The notes below the pieces were generated by a model. It did no database searches and was not told the origin of the DNA. It saw only the letters and a program-made list of their open reading frames with translations. A stretch of DNA of 64,000 bases from Perognathus longimembris pacificus (taxonomy: Eukaryota; Chordata; Mammalia; Rodentia; Heteromyidae), in the NCBI RefSeq assembly GCF_023159225.1, contig NC_063175.1:750755-814754 (forward strand). Direction: 5' to 3'. The position numbers and the translations under genes were made by a program. This document shows positions 25,901-37,900 of this stretch, piece by piece. Position 1 is the stretch's first letter; each line of letters starts with the position of its first letter.

Positions 25901-28900
25901 GTTAGTTTATTGCTCTTTTCAATTCCTTATCTAATCATTAATGTTCATGTCCACTTGTGCTATTGGACATTAATATGTAATTTTGAATTATTAGGCTTGG
26001 CAATTTGGTGCACACATGTCATTGCAACAGTTCCATCAGAGACGTAGGATTGCAAATTCCAGGCCAATTTGGGTTACGTAGTGAAACACTGCCTCAAAAA
26101 AAAAAAAAAACCAAATTACTTAAATATTTTCATGACTTAATTTTTTACTTCCTACACAGACATTTTAAATGTATCTCAATAAATGCTTTTTTTTTACAAA
26201 AATGTAACCAAAATATGATTTAATTTTTATATTTTGGATAGGACTACAATTAATGTTCTCTTGAAAATGACCTTTATTTGAAAAGGCTTCCCTTAGCTGG
26301 GTACTGGTGGCGAATGTTTATAATCCTAGCTACTCAGGAGGCTAAGATCTGAGGATTCCAGTTTGAAGCCTGCCTGGGCAGACAAATGCATGGATTTTAT
26401 CTCCACTTAAGCAGGAAAAAGCTGAAAGTGGCAATGTGACTCAGGTGGTAGAATGCCAGCACTGAGTGAAAAATGCTGAGCAAGAGTGCATGGCCCTGAG
26501 TTTATGCCCCAGCATTTGCACAACAAAGAAAGAGAAAAAAGTGCCCTCTGCTTTGTCTGACATTCTCCACCACAACCACCACCACCACCACCACCCCCAC
26601 CCCCAGTCCTGGGGCTTGGACTCGGCCTGAGCACTGTCCCTGGTTTCTTTTTGCTCAAGGCTAGCAGTCTGCCACTTGAGCCACAGCACCACTTCTGGGT
26701 TTTTCTATATATGTGGTGCCAAAGAACTGAACCCAGGGCTTCATGTATAGGAGACAAGCATTCTTACTACTAGGCCATATTCCCAGCCCCTGTCTGATAT
26801 CTTTCATATAAAGTAAATGGAAGACAGTATGGCCTGGACAAATTAAAGTAACACTATATAATGACGAGGGCTTTTTAAAGGCTATTTCAGTGAATTTTTT
26901 TTAATTCCAGCAACTAAGAATTATATAAATTGGAGCTGGGAATATGGCTTAGCAGTAGAGTGCTTGCCTTGCATGCACTGGGTTTGATTCCTTAGCACCA
27001 CATATATAGAAAAATCCAGAAGTGGCACTGTGGCTCAAGTGGTAGAGTGTTAACCTTGAGCAAAAAGAAGCCAGTGCTCAGGTGCTGAGTCCAAGCCCCA
27101 GGAAAAGCAAAAAAAAAAAAAAGAATTATATAAATTAAGAATAATATAAAGTCTAACATAAATTGGAACATTTGTTTACTGTTTTTCTTTTATCTAAAGA
27201 CAGTACAGAGGAAATGAAGGACAAATGCGGGAACTACAAGATCAACTTGAAGCTGAACAGTATTTCTCCGTAAGTGAAAATAATTTATAAAGTATTTATA
27301 AAGTGTTTTATTTTTATTTATTTTTATTTTTTGGCCAATCCTGGGGCTTGGACTCAGGGCCTGAGCACTGTCCCTGGCTTCTTTTTGCTCAAGGCTAGCA
27401 CTCTGCCACTTGAGCCACAGTGCCATTTCTGGCCGTTTTCTGTATATGTGGTGCTGGGGAATTGAATCCAGGGCCTCATGTATACGATACAAGCACTCTT
27501 GCCACTAGCCCATACCCCCAGCCCTATAAAGTGTTTTAAAACCTACCTTAAAACAAGATATTTATATCTTTTTTGCAAACTGATGGTTCTTAAATGACAG
27601 TGAAGAGGTTTTACCCTTTTTATCATCTCCTGACTATATTCCATATCTAAGTCAGGGGCTATTTTAAGTTGTGAAGAAATAACCATAAATGTGCAAAGCT
27701 TCCCAGATTCCACCAAATTAGAGCTATAAATAAGACTTTGTGGCCAAGCACAAAGTACTTTCCTGTAAGTACATTCCTGTAATCTCATCATTCAGGTTGA
27801 GCAGAAGGAAGATGAGTTCAAGACCAGCCTAGGCTACGTAAAGTCACCTTGTGTCCACAAGAGACTTTCTTAAAATATTTTTTTACTAGAATATGTTAGT
27901 TTTACAAGGGAGTTCCATTGTGACATTTACAGTGTATTCTTGTCAACTCAACCCTTTCTACCAGTCTAACCCATTCCACTCCTCATTCTTAAGACAATTT
28001 TAACTGTTTTCATTTTTCTAGTTACCTACACAGAAATGAACTGTGTCAAGTATATTCATCTTCATTCACCCATTTTATGAGCCTTCCTGCTGGTGTCCAC
28101 TCTCAAATATGAGCCTCCTTTACCTTCTTCCCATTCTTTTTTTTAATGTGTGTATATTACTTGTTCCAAGGAGTTTCACTATGATATATAATGATGATGT
28201 CTGTATGTTATTTTACTTCTAATACCCTTCTCTATTGCTTCCTCTTCATCCACATTCCCCAGCTTCCATTGTGGTTTCTTATATACTGTCTTCATACATA
28301 CATAGTTGCATTGTACTTTCAAAAGATTATTCACCCTCTTGAAAGATTTTGTTAATGGTCTGCTTTCCATGATATAGCTCATGAATCCAGCTTAAAATGG
28401 CCTTGAGTAATAAATATAACTGTTTAAGAACTTTATCCTATTTTAGCTTTTTTGTTTGGCTTTTTCTCCATACATGTTATTCTAATTTACTAATAGGCCA
28501 AGTTATTTTCATATTTACAGCTGTTGCTGTACTGGTAAAGATCCTTTCCCATATGGTTGGCTGTCTTTCTGTTTTGGTGGCTATGTCCTTAGCTGTGCAG
28601 AAACTTTTTAATTTGTAGTAGTCCCATTTGTCGAGTCTCCCCTATTTATTGTGCCCCTGGGACTATATTCAGGAAGTTCCTTCCTGTGTCTATAAGTTCT
28701 AGTGTCTTTCCTACTCTGTCCTTCAGTAGTTTCAAGGATTCAGGTCTGATACTGAGATCCTTGATCCATTTTGAGTTGATCTTGGTGCATGGTGATAGGC
28801 TTGGGTCTACTTTGAGTTTTCTGCATATGGCTGCCCAGTTCTCCCAGCACTAGTAGTTGAAGAGGCTGTGTTTATTCCACTGTATGTCTTTAGCTCCTTT

Positions 28901-31900
28901 GTCGAATATCAGCTGACTGTAAGAGTGCGGTTTTATTTCTGGATCTTCAAGTCTAATCCATTGGTCTTCCGGTCTGTTTTTATACCAATACCAGGCTGTT
29001 TTTGTTATGATGGCTCTATAGTAGAGCTTGAATCAAGTCTGATATTGTGATACCTCCTGCACTGCTCTTTTTGCCTAGAATTGCTTTGGCTAGTCTAGGT
29101 CTTTTGCTGTTCCATATGAATTTATGGGTTGCTTTCTCTATTTCAGTGAAGAATGTAACTGGGATTTTGATGGGGATTGCATTGAATTTGTATAACAATT
29201 TGGGCAATATGCCTATTTTAAGTGTATAGATCAATGATTCTTTTTTTTTTTGCCAGTCCTGGGCCTTGGACTCAGGGCCTGAGCACTGTCCCTGGCTTCT
29301 TTTTGCTCAAGGCTAGCACTCTGCCACTTGAGCCACAGCGCCACTTGTGGCCGATTTCTATATATGTGGTGCTGAGGAATTGAACCCAGGGCTTCATGCA
29401 TACGAGGCAAATGCTCTTGCCACTAGGCCATATCCCCAGCCCCCAGATCAATGATTCTTGACTGTACACTCCTGACTGCCACCACAATCAACATTTAGAA
29501 CATTTTCTTCACCATAGAAATATCTTTGTGTCCACTCTGAAGTCAGTTTTCTCTACCCACTTCTATCTGCCACAGCAGCTTTCTGTCACTACTGTTTGTT
29601 TTTACTTACTCTAGAATTTTATTTATTAGAAATGTTGGAGTATGTACTTCAACACCAGGTATCTTTCATTCAGCACTGTAGTTTCTAAGATTTGTTACTT
29701 TGTGTGTACCAACAATGTATTCTTTTTTATTACTGAGTAGTATGATTGTACTACATTTTTTAAAACAATATGTTCATAGAATATCTAAATTGCTTCCAGT
29801 TTGGAGCTGCTATGAATAATGCTGTAAAAATTTATGTGTATATTGTGTAGACATGTATTTGCATTTGTTGTGGAAAAATACTTTAAGAGGGGAATTGTTA
29901 TTTGCTTAGCTGCTTTTTTTGGGGGGGGGGGGATTGGTCCCGGGGATTGAACTCAAGGCCTTGGCACTGTTTCTATGCCTTTGTGCCCAAGGTTAGTGCT
30001 CTGTCACTTGAGCCACAGCTCCACTTCCAGCCTTTTGGTAGTTAGTTGGAAATAAGATTCTCAAGACATTTCTGCCCAGGCTGGTTCTGAACCACTATCC
30101 TCATATCTTAGCCTCCTGAGTAGCTAGGATTACAGGCATGCGCCACCAGCACCCAGCTTACTTGTTTGTCTTTTAAGAAACTGCTGAATTGTTTCTAACT
30201 CATTATAAATAGTCATTTCTTATTTCTTGTTTTGCAGACACTTTATAAAACCCAGGTAAAGGAACTTAAGGAAGAAATTGAAGAAAAAAACAGAGAAAAT
30301 TTAAAGAAGATTCAAGAACTACAAAATGAAAAGTATGTTTGTTTCATTTCAGAACAAGATTTCATATTCCTGCTTGGCATTCTTAGCTTAAAGTTGTGTT
30401 TAAAGAGGTTCGTCATAATATTGATGAGAATAATATATATTTTATTTAGATTCTTGTGAACAGTTAGACTAGGCTGAAATTTTCTTTCAGAGCAAGAAAC
30501 AGTGTAACAAAGGAATACTATAATAGTTACAAGGAAGTAGAGAAAGTAAGTCACCAATAACATACAAGAAAATCAGAGTAAGGCATCTCAAAACCTAAGA
30601 GAATTGATATTTCAAATATCCAGTGTCTTAGTGGAATATTTCAATATTTGAATACTTAAAGAAAGTAGTTGGGTGCAGTGTCACAAACATGTAATTCTCA
30701 GTGACTTAAGAGGTAGAGAGTTGGGGAATCGCAGTTCAAGACCAACCCAGACCAAAAAAAACCCCAGCTACATGCAGTGGTACACTCTTGTCATCTCTAG
30801 CACAAAGACGCACAAGTAGGAAAATCAGCCTAGGCCAGTCCAGGCATAAAGAAAGACCCTGCCTCCTTGAAAATAACCAATGAAAAAGGGGATGGAGGTA
30901 CAGTTTATGTAGATTTTAGTCACCACAAAGGAAGGAAGAAGGGAGGGGAAAAGAAAAAGAGCAAAAAGATGATTAACTGGAAACATGACTCAAGTAGTAG
31001 AGCATCAGATGTGAGCATGAATTTCAGCTGAAGAAGCAGCTTCAGCCCATGTTTGTAATCCTAGCTACTTAGGAGGCTGAGATCTGAGGATCATAGTTCA
31101 AACACAGCCCACGCTTGAAATTCTCTGAGACTTTTATCTTCAATAACCACTAAAAAGCCTTTCTTGGAGCTGTAGTTCAAGTGGTAGAGTGCTACCCTTG
31201 AGCAAAAAAGGCTCAGGGACAGCACTCAGTTGTTGATTTCAAGCCCCAATAAGGACAAATGCATAAGTACACTGAGTGAGAGTGCTAGGCCCCAGTGTTA
31301 GTATTTAAAAGAAAGAGGGCTAGGAATATGGCCTAGTGGCAAGAGTACTTGCCTCGTATACATGAAGCCCTGAGTTCGATTCCTCAGCACCACATATATA
31401 GAAAGGCCAGAAGTGGCTCAAGTGGTAGAGTGCTAGCCTTGAGCAAACAGAAGCCAGGGACAGTGTTCAGGTGCTGAGTTCAAGCCTCAGAACTGGCAAA
31501 AAAAAAAAAAAGAAAGAAAGAAAGAAAGAAATATGACCAATTAACTACTACAAAGCTGGAAGCAGAGCTGTGGCAAGAGTGGTAGTGTTAGTTAGCCTTG
31601 AGAAAAACAGCTCTGGGATAGTAGCCAGGCCAAAGTTCATGCCCTAGGCCCAGTCAAAAAAAAAAAAAAAAGAAAAGAAAAATATGTCAGTTTCCAATAT
31701 TTCAGCCAGGCACTGTCAGTTGGCTGACACCTATAATTCTAGATACTCAGGAGGCTAAGATCTGGAGGATTGAGGTTCAATTATAGCTTGAGCAGAAAAG
31801 TCCCATCTCAAACCACAAAATTTTGCACTGGAGGCATGGCTCAAGTAGCACAGTGTTAGCCATGAGCAAGCAAGCCAAGAGCTAAGCAAGAGCACAGGTT

Positions 31901-34900
31901 CTGAGTACTGGAACACATAAAAGGATTAAATGTTCTAAATATTCAGAAAGGCCAAGTGAAAATTCAACAGTCATTCTGCTACCTCAGAGCATTGGACTTT
32001 ATCTTGTACCTGGGACATTTTCCTCCAGATAGCGACATGGCTTGCCTCTTAACCCTCTTCAGTCTAAGTCTAAACATTCTCTCATAGGTGCTAGCCTTAT
32101 TATCAGAGCCCATTTCCTTGCTGCTTAATTCATGTGTTCCTCATTCATTGTTTTTCCTTCTACTAGAATTTAAGCTGTATCCCTTGAATCCTATGGACTT
32201 TCCTGATATATTATTCCTAAAAGTAATTTATCTATAATCCTATCTACTCAGAAGACTAAAATCTGAGCATTGCAGTTCAAAGCCAGTTGCAGCATGAAAG
32301 TCATTATTATTTCCAATTCACCACCAAAAAGCCAGAAGTGTAGCTGCGACACAGTGCTCTCCTTGAGCAAAAAAAGCTAAAGGACAGCACCAAGGTGCTG
32401 AGTTCAAGCCTCACTACTGATACCAAAAATAACATAAAAATCAAGAGATTTAGCTGTTAAGATAAAGATTCAGCAGTTGTTAAATATAAAGAAGCCCATC
32501 TCTGAACACTTTCTTTGGGCCAAGAAAATTCTAGGTATTTAGAATGTAGCAGTGACAGTCTAGGTATTTCTGATCTTCTAAGTCCACAAGAACCTGGTCT
32601 ATTGGTACTTGGCATTCTTTGAGGAGATAAGAGAAAAAAAGGAAAAAGTAATCTTAAATATTAATAAGACAGGTTTTCTACTTCGTAAGTTATAGAGGAA
32701 GTCTGTTGACCATAGATACAGATTATTTTCCTGAATCATGTCATTCTTTCTTGCATTTTTTTCATAATTACATAACCAACAATAGAGCATTCTGGGATAA
32801 AAAGTTTCTGGAATTTAAAATTATAACTTAGATAATTTTTATCTGTTTTCATTTTTGAGTTACAGTCTGGCTGTATTTCCCAGATTGTCCTTAAGTTTGA
32901 AATCCTATGTTGAAAATAAACTACACACCTTGTTGGTGGGTGTGGAAGGGAAGAACTGGGGGAACTGGGAGAGAGTAAGGGAAGGGTAACGTAACTAACC
33001 CCACTGGATATCACTTAAAATAGCAACTAAAAAATGGGGGGGGGGAATCAAAATCCTGCTGTCTCAGCCACCTGAGTGCTGATGGTATAAGTACACTACA
33101 TACTTTCCAAGTTTAATGCAAAGCAGTAACTCCAGATGAGACATGTTATGACTTAAAATCCTTTTTATAATGTTGTTCATAGACATAACATTGGCAGAGT
33201 TTCCTGCCAATTATGCTATTTCCCTATTGTTTTCCTAGGGTTGCATGATGAAGTACCACAACATTTTAGATGGCTTAAACAATAGAACTTTACTCTTTCC
33301 CAATTCTGGATACTAGAAGTTCCGATATAGGTACTGCCAGGACCAACAATGTTCTCACCAAAGACCCTAAGGAAGAATCTTTGCCTTGTTTCAGCTTCCT
33401 TGGTCTGTGTCAGTAGCTATATTTCTCTAATCCCTTCCTCCATCACAGGACCCTGTTTAGTAGCCCTGTCTTCTTAAAAACAACAAAACAAAAAACCTAG
33501 AAATCAGGACATTATTACTCTAACATGCTTGTTCTTCCTAAAGAAGACCAATTTATCTTTGGTCACCATTTCATCCTCTTTGAATACTCCAGGTGCTGCA
33601 TAATTGTTTTTAGAACGAATGGTTTCTGTCTTTTCTTTTTTACTGTTTTTGCTGGTAATGGGGCTTGTGCTCTCGTTTGGCTTTTTCACTCGTGTCTGGT
33701 GCTCAGCCACTTGTGCCACACTTTCTCTTCCAGTTTTTTTGTTGTTGTTGTTTGGTTGTTTTTTGTTTGTTTGGTTGTTTTTTGTAAGGACAAAAGAGTT
33801 GATTAATTCAGCTCCAGCCCATCCCACAACCTATGTGGTCATGAGCTCCACCTCCTTGCTGAGCAGAGTTTTTATTGACAATAGGGTAGGGGGAGGGATA
33901 ACCATGACAATGGCTTTGTGATTGGGTGGGGCTCCCAGGTTTACACTTGACTGGCCAGCCTGTAATAGTGAGTAGTAATGATAAGATTGTCACATGGGGG
34001 GATAGTTTAAAATCCCAAATCTTATCATTACTACTCACTATTACAGATGGCTGGCAAGTTACTGCCAGTAGACAGACATGGGCATTAGAAAGGCATGCTT
34101 ACAAACTATTCTTCTAGGACCTCCGGGCTCTGATTGACTTTTGAAGGGCCAAGCACACATGACTCTAGGATCTGACACCCTCTCTGCCTTTCAAGCAGTG
34201 GCTTACTGCATCCAGATGCTCCATCCCTTTTTGTCCCAGGAGTAACCTTTCCATTCTGAGGTAAATGCACCTTTGGCATTTTGCTTGGTCCATCGCTGGA
34301 CTTGGGCTTGGGGCCTGAGTGCTGTCCCTCAGCTCTCCAGCTCAAGGCTAACACTCTGCCACTTTGAGCTCAGACATAACTCACAACTCTGTTCCCAGCA
34401 CTCTGCTGGCTGATTAGAGATGAGACTCTCACAGGGACCTTTCTCTGCCCGGGCTGGCTTCAAACCACAGATCATGGGTCTGTAAGGCCACTTTACTCCA
34501 ATTAAACCAAAAAGGTGCTCGACACGGAAGTAGGTTTTTTGGGGGGTTTTTTTTGGCCATTCCTGGGGCTTGGACTCAGGGCCTGAGCACTGTCCCTGGC
34601 TTCCTTTTGCTCAAGGCTAGCACTCTGCCACTTGAGCCACAGCGCCACTTCTGGCCGTTTTCCATATATGTGGTACTGGGGAATTGAACCCAGGGCTTCA
34701 TGTATACGAGGCAGGCTCTCTTGCTACTAGGCCATATCCCCAGCCACGGAAATAGTTTTTAAGCATGATCTTACCTGGAACTTATTAAGGACCAAAGTTA
34801 CATCTGACAAACTTGTCATCTGTCCTTCTCTGTGAACCTGTCTGCAGTTTTTACAGAAAACCTGCAACGTAAACAATCTCATATCTAGAAATCCCTTTTT

Positions 34901-37900
34901 TAATTTAAAGTCTTTAACACTCTTTAGCATTCTGGCTGCTCCTTTTTACTTCCAAATTTTTCATCTAGAAATGCATTTTAAAGCCTTTAAAAGTAGAGGC
35001 TTTTACACCTTTGCCTCAGCCTTATTTGCATCTGAAAAACTCTGAAACCCAGGCAGCATCTAGCCTCCTGGCTGGCTGCCTGTTTTAAAAGAGCCATTTT
35101 TTTTTCTTCAGTCCCAGCTACTGCATGAAGACCTTTGAACTCAAAAGGCAATTTTTCTTAATGCAAGAACTACGAAATTAGAATTCCCCATTAGTTTAAT
35201 ATATTCTTTAAAATATTTGCCTGATTATATGTAACTTAAGATAGTCTCACTGTTACATCACAGTATACACATAAAATTCAGTACTTAATGGGCTGAGGAT
35301 ATAGCCTAGTGGCAAGAGTGCCTGCCTCGGATACATGAGGCCCTAGGTTCGATTCCCCAGCACCACATATACAGAAAACGGCCAGAAGCGGCGCTGTGGC
35401 TCAAGTGGCAGAGTGCTAGCCTTGAGCGGGAAGAAGCCAGGGACAGTGCTCAGGCCCTGAGTCCAAGGCCCAGGACTGGCCCAAAAAAAAAAAAAAAAAA
35501 ATTCAGTACTTAAATTATTAAACTGATACCCCAAAACAGTTGTAACAAAAGTATATTTATCCGTGTGCACCAGAATTACCAATAGGAGAATCCAGACTTA
35601 GCATATTTGCTTCTCCAATACATCTAAATTGCCAAATACAAATAAACCTTTTAGTCCTCCTTTAAGGTTTTCCGATATTAATAATTTATCCTAAGTGGCA
35701 ATTTTAGAAATACCAACCAAATCATTTATCTTTACCACAAGATTTCCAATGTTCACCTGAAAACAAAGAGACAAAAGAAAGCCCTCTATTGGCTCCATCC
35801 TGACTCCATAGGGCTTGATGAATTCACGCCAGCTTGCCCTTTTCCACCATGAATGGCCGCCCCCATGGCTGTCCCACCACGAGGAGTGGATACACAAGCA
35901 GTTTTTTTCTTTTTTTTTTTTGTTTTGTTTTGGCTTTTTTTGGCCAGTCCTGGGACCTGGGCTCAGGGTCTGAGCATTGTCCCTGGCTTCTTTTTACTCA
36001 AGGCTAACACTCTGCCACTTGAGCCACAGCGCCCCTTCTGGCCATTTTCTGTATATGTGGTGCTGGGGAATTGAACCCATGGCCTCATGTTTATGAGGCA
36101 AGCACTCTTGCCACTAGGCCATATCCCCAGCCCAGTTTTTTTCTTTTTTAACAGTGACAAAGCTTTATATCCAAATTTCTGATATTTATCAGTGAAGGAA
36201 AATAAATTTCAAGTTCCCAATGCCCTTTGCTAAATGGGGTAACTTGATGACAGTGCAAACATCTTAATTCATTAAGATACCCACTTTTTTTTTTTTTTAC
36301 TGCAAATTAAAGAACCTTTAGAAATCCTTTTTTAACTCTGGCTCCTGTTTTTTAACAATGCACTAATCTTTTAAAACATTTGGTAATGCCCAAACTTGAT
36401 GGCTTCCTGAAGGTTAAATTTAAACTCACCCATTTTTGCATCACCCAGTCTCAATCTTAAACATATTCATACACATACATACACGTGTGCACACACACAT
36501 ACATACATGCTTATACACAAATATTTGTTTAAAAACTTAAAAGTGCGCGCAAAATGAATACCAGCCATACATTTTTTTCAGGGGCAAGAGGTATTTTTTG
36601 CCAATCTTACTCTTGCAAAGACCAGAATTTAAGATAAAACCTTTAATAAATGATTTTAGCATTTTTTTAGTCTCATTTACCAGGGCTTGCTAGTTTTAAC
36701 AAGGTATTTTAGGACACCAGATACTTTTCTTACTGGAGATAGCTAGAAGGGGGGGTCCCTGGGGCAAGACTCAGCCCACTCAGTACTTGGGGGAAGAAGC
36801 TGATCTCTTAGCCTACCAACCTAAATTTTGAGCTCTTTCTTTCACCTCTTTGGAGCTCCCAACTGAAAAGGGTGTGGGGGTACTGTCAGTCTGTCCCATT
36901 TTGTCAGTCAAACAGAAATCAGACACGACAATAACACAGACACACACACACAAAGACAGAAAATCCCTCCTGTCAACCGGAGGCAGAACTTACTTAAACC
37001 AGGACGCCTGCCACAAAGCCAGGTTAGCGGGAGCAACTCGCCTCGTCCTATCAGAATACAGGAATGAGAGGCACATGCCTCTCCAGGTTGATGAGCTCAC
37101 AGGCTCCTCCAGTCAGGGATTGGAACATCTCCCAATCCCTCTGCTGACCCCCCCTGGTCAAGCCATCTGCCCAAGGATGTTTCAGGCCCCAGATACAGAA
37201 CACGACCACATGCAGACAACATGGACACAACTCACCTATCGGTTTTCAACTCTCTAATTCGGGGTCCTGGGGTTTGTGGGTGTCCTGGACGAGCCCCCAT
37301 CTGATGTGCCAGACCAAGGACTGCTCCCTCCCCCGCCCCCCCCAGAAACCGGCAAGGAGCCAATCTGATGCAAGGACAAGAGAGTCATTTAATTCAGCTC
37401 CAGCCGGTCCCACAACCGTCCATGGCAGTGGCCATGTGGTCCTGAGCCCTGCCTCCTTGCTGAGCAGGGTTTTTATTCTTTGTTGTTTTTTGGTGGTTTT
37501 TGTTTTTTTTTTTTGCCAGTCCTGGGACTTGAACTCAGGGCCTGGGCACTGTCCCTAGCTTCTTTTGTTCAAAGATTGCACTCTACCACTTGAGCCAGGC
37601 ACCACTTGCAGCTTTTTCTGTTTATATGGTACTAGGGAATTGAACCCAGGGCTTCATGCATGCTGGCTAGGAGAGCACTCTATCACCAAGACACATTCCC
37701 AGCCCTCTTCCAGTTTTTTGGTAGTTATTTGGAGTTAAGAATACCTAGGATTGAGACTGGGGATATAGCCTAGTGGCAAGAGCGTTTGCCTCATATACAT
37801 GAAGACCTGGGTTCGATTCCCCAGCACCACATATACAGAAAATGGCCAGAAGTGGCACTGTGACTCAAGTGGCAGAGTGCTAGCCTTGAGCAAAAAGAAG

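Larger units (their letters stand above)
33787..37478 (-). mobile_element. Defective endogenous retrovirus with tRNA-Pro-type primer site
   Basis: Reverse-strand element. A primer-binding-site match lies at 37282-37299. A ~93-110 bp block is repeated at 33787-33879 and 37369-37478 (TTAATTCAGCTCCAGCC..CCTCCTTGCTGAGCAG). The right end reads R-U5-PBS and the left end U3-R, so neither end has a full LTR. The ~3 kb interior shows no gag, pol or env reading frame on either strand and carries four SINEs. By its primer type it resembles a gammaretrovirus-like (class I) element, non-autonomous or badly decayed. Family unknown. Confidence 0.75.

Noticed and set aside
26407..26757. Glycine-rich reading frame on -
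   Set aside because: Poly-Gly comes from a (CCA)n microsatellite read in reverse between two SINEs.
29016..29234. Intact-looking ORF of 72 codons on -
   Set aside because: Part of a broken L1 ORF2, already listed as a mobile element; not a functional gene.
36850..37257. 135-codon open frame on +
   Set aside because: Lies antisense in the retroviral leader, has no recognisable domain and no homologue I know; composition explains it.
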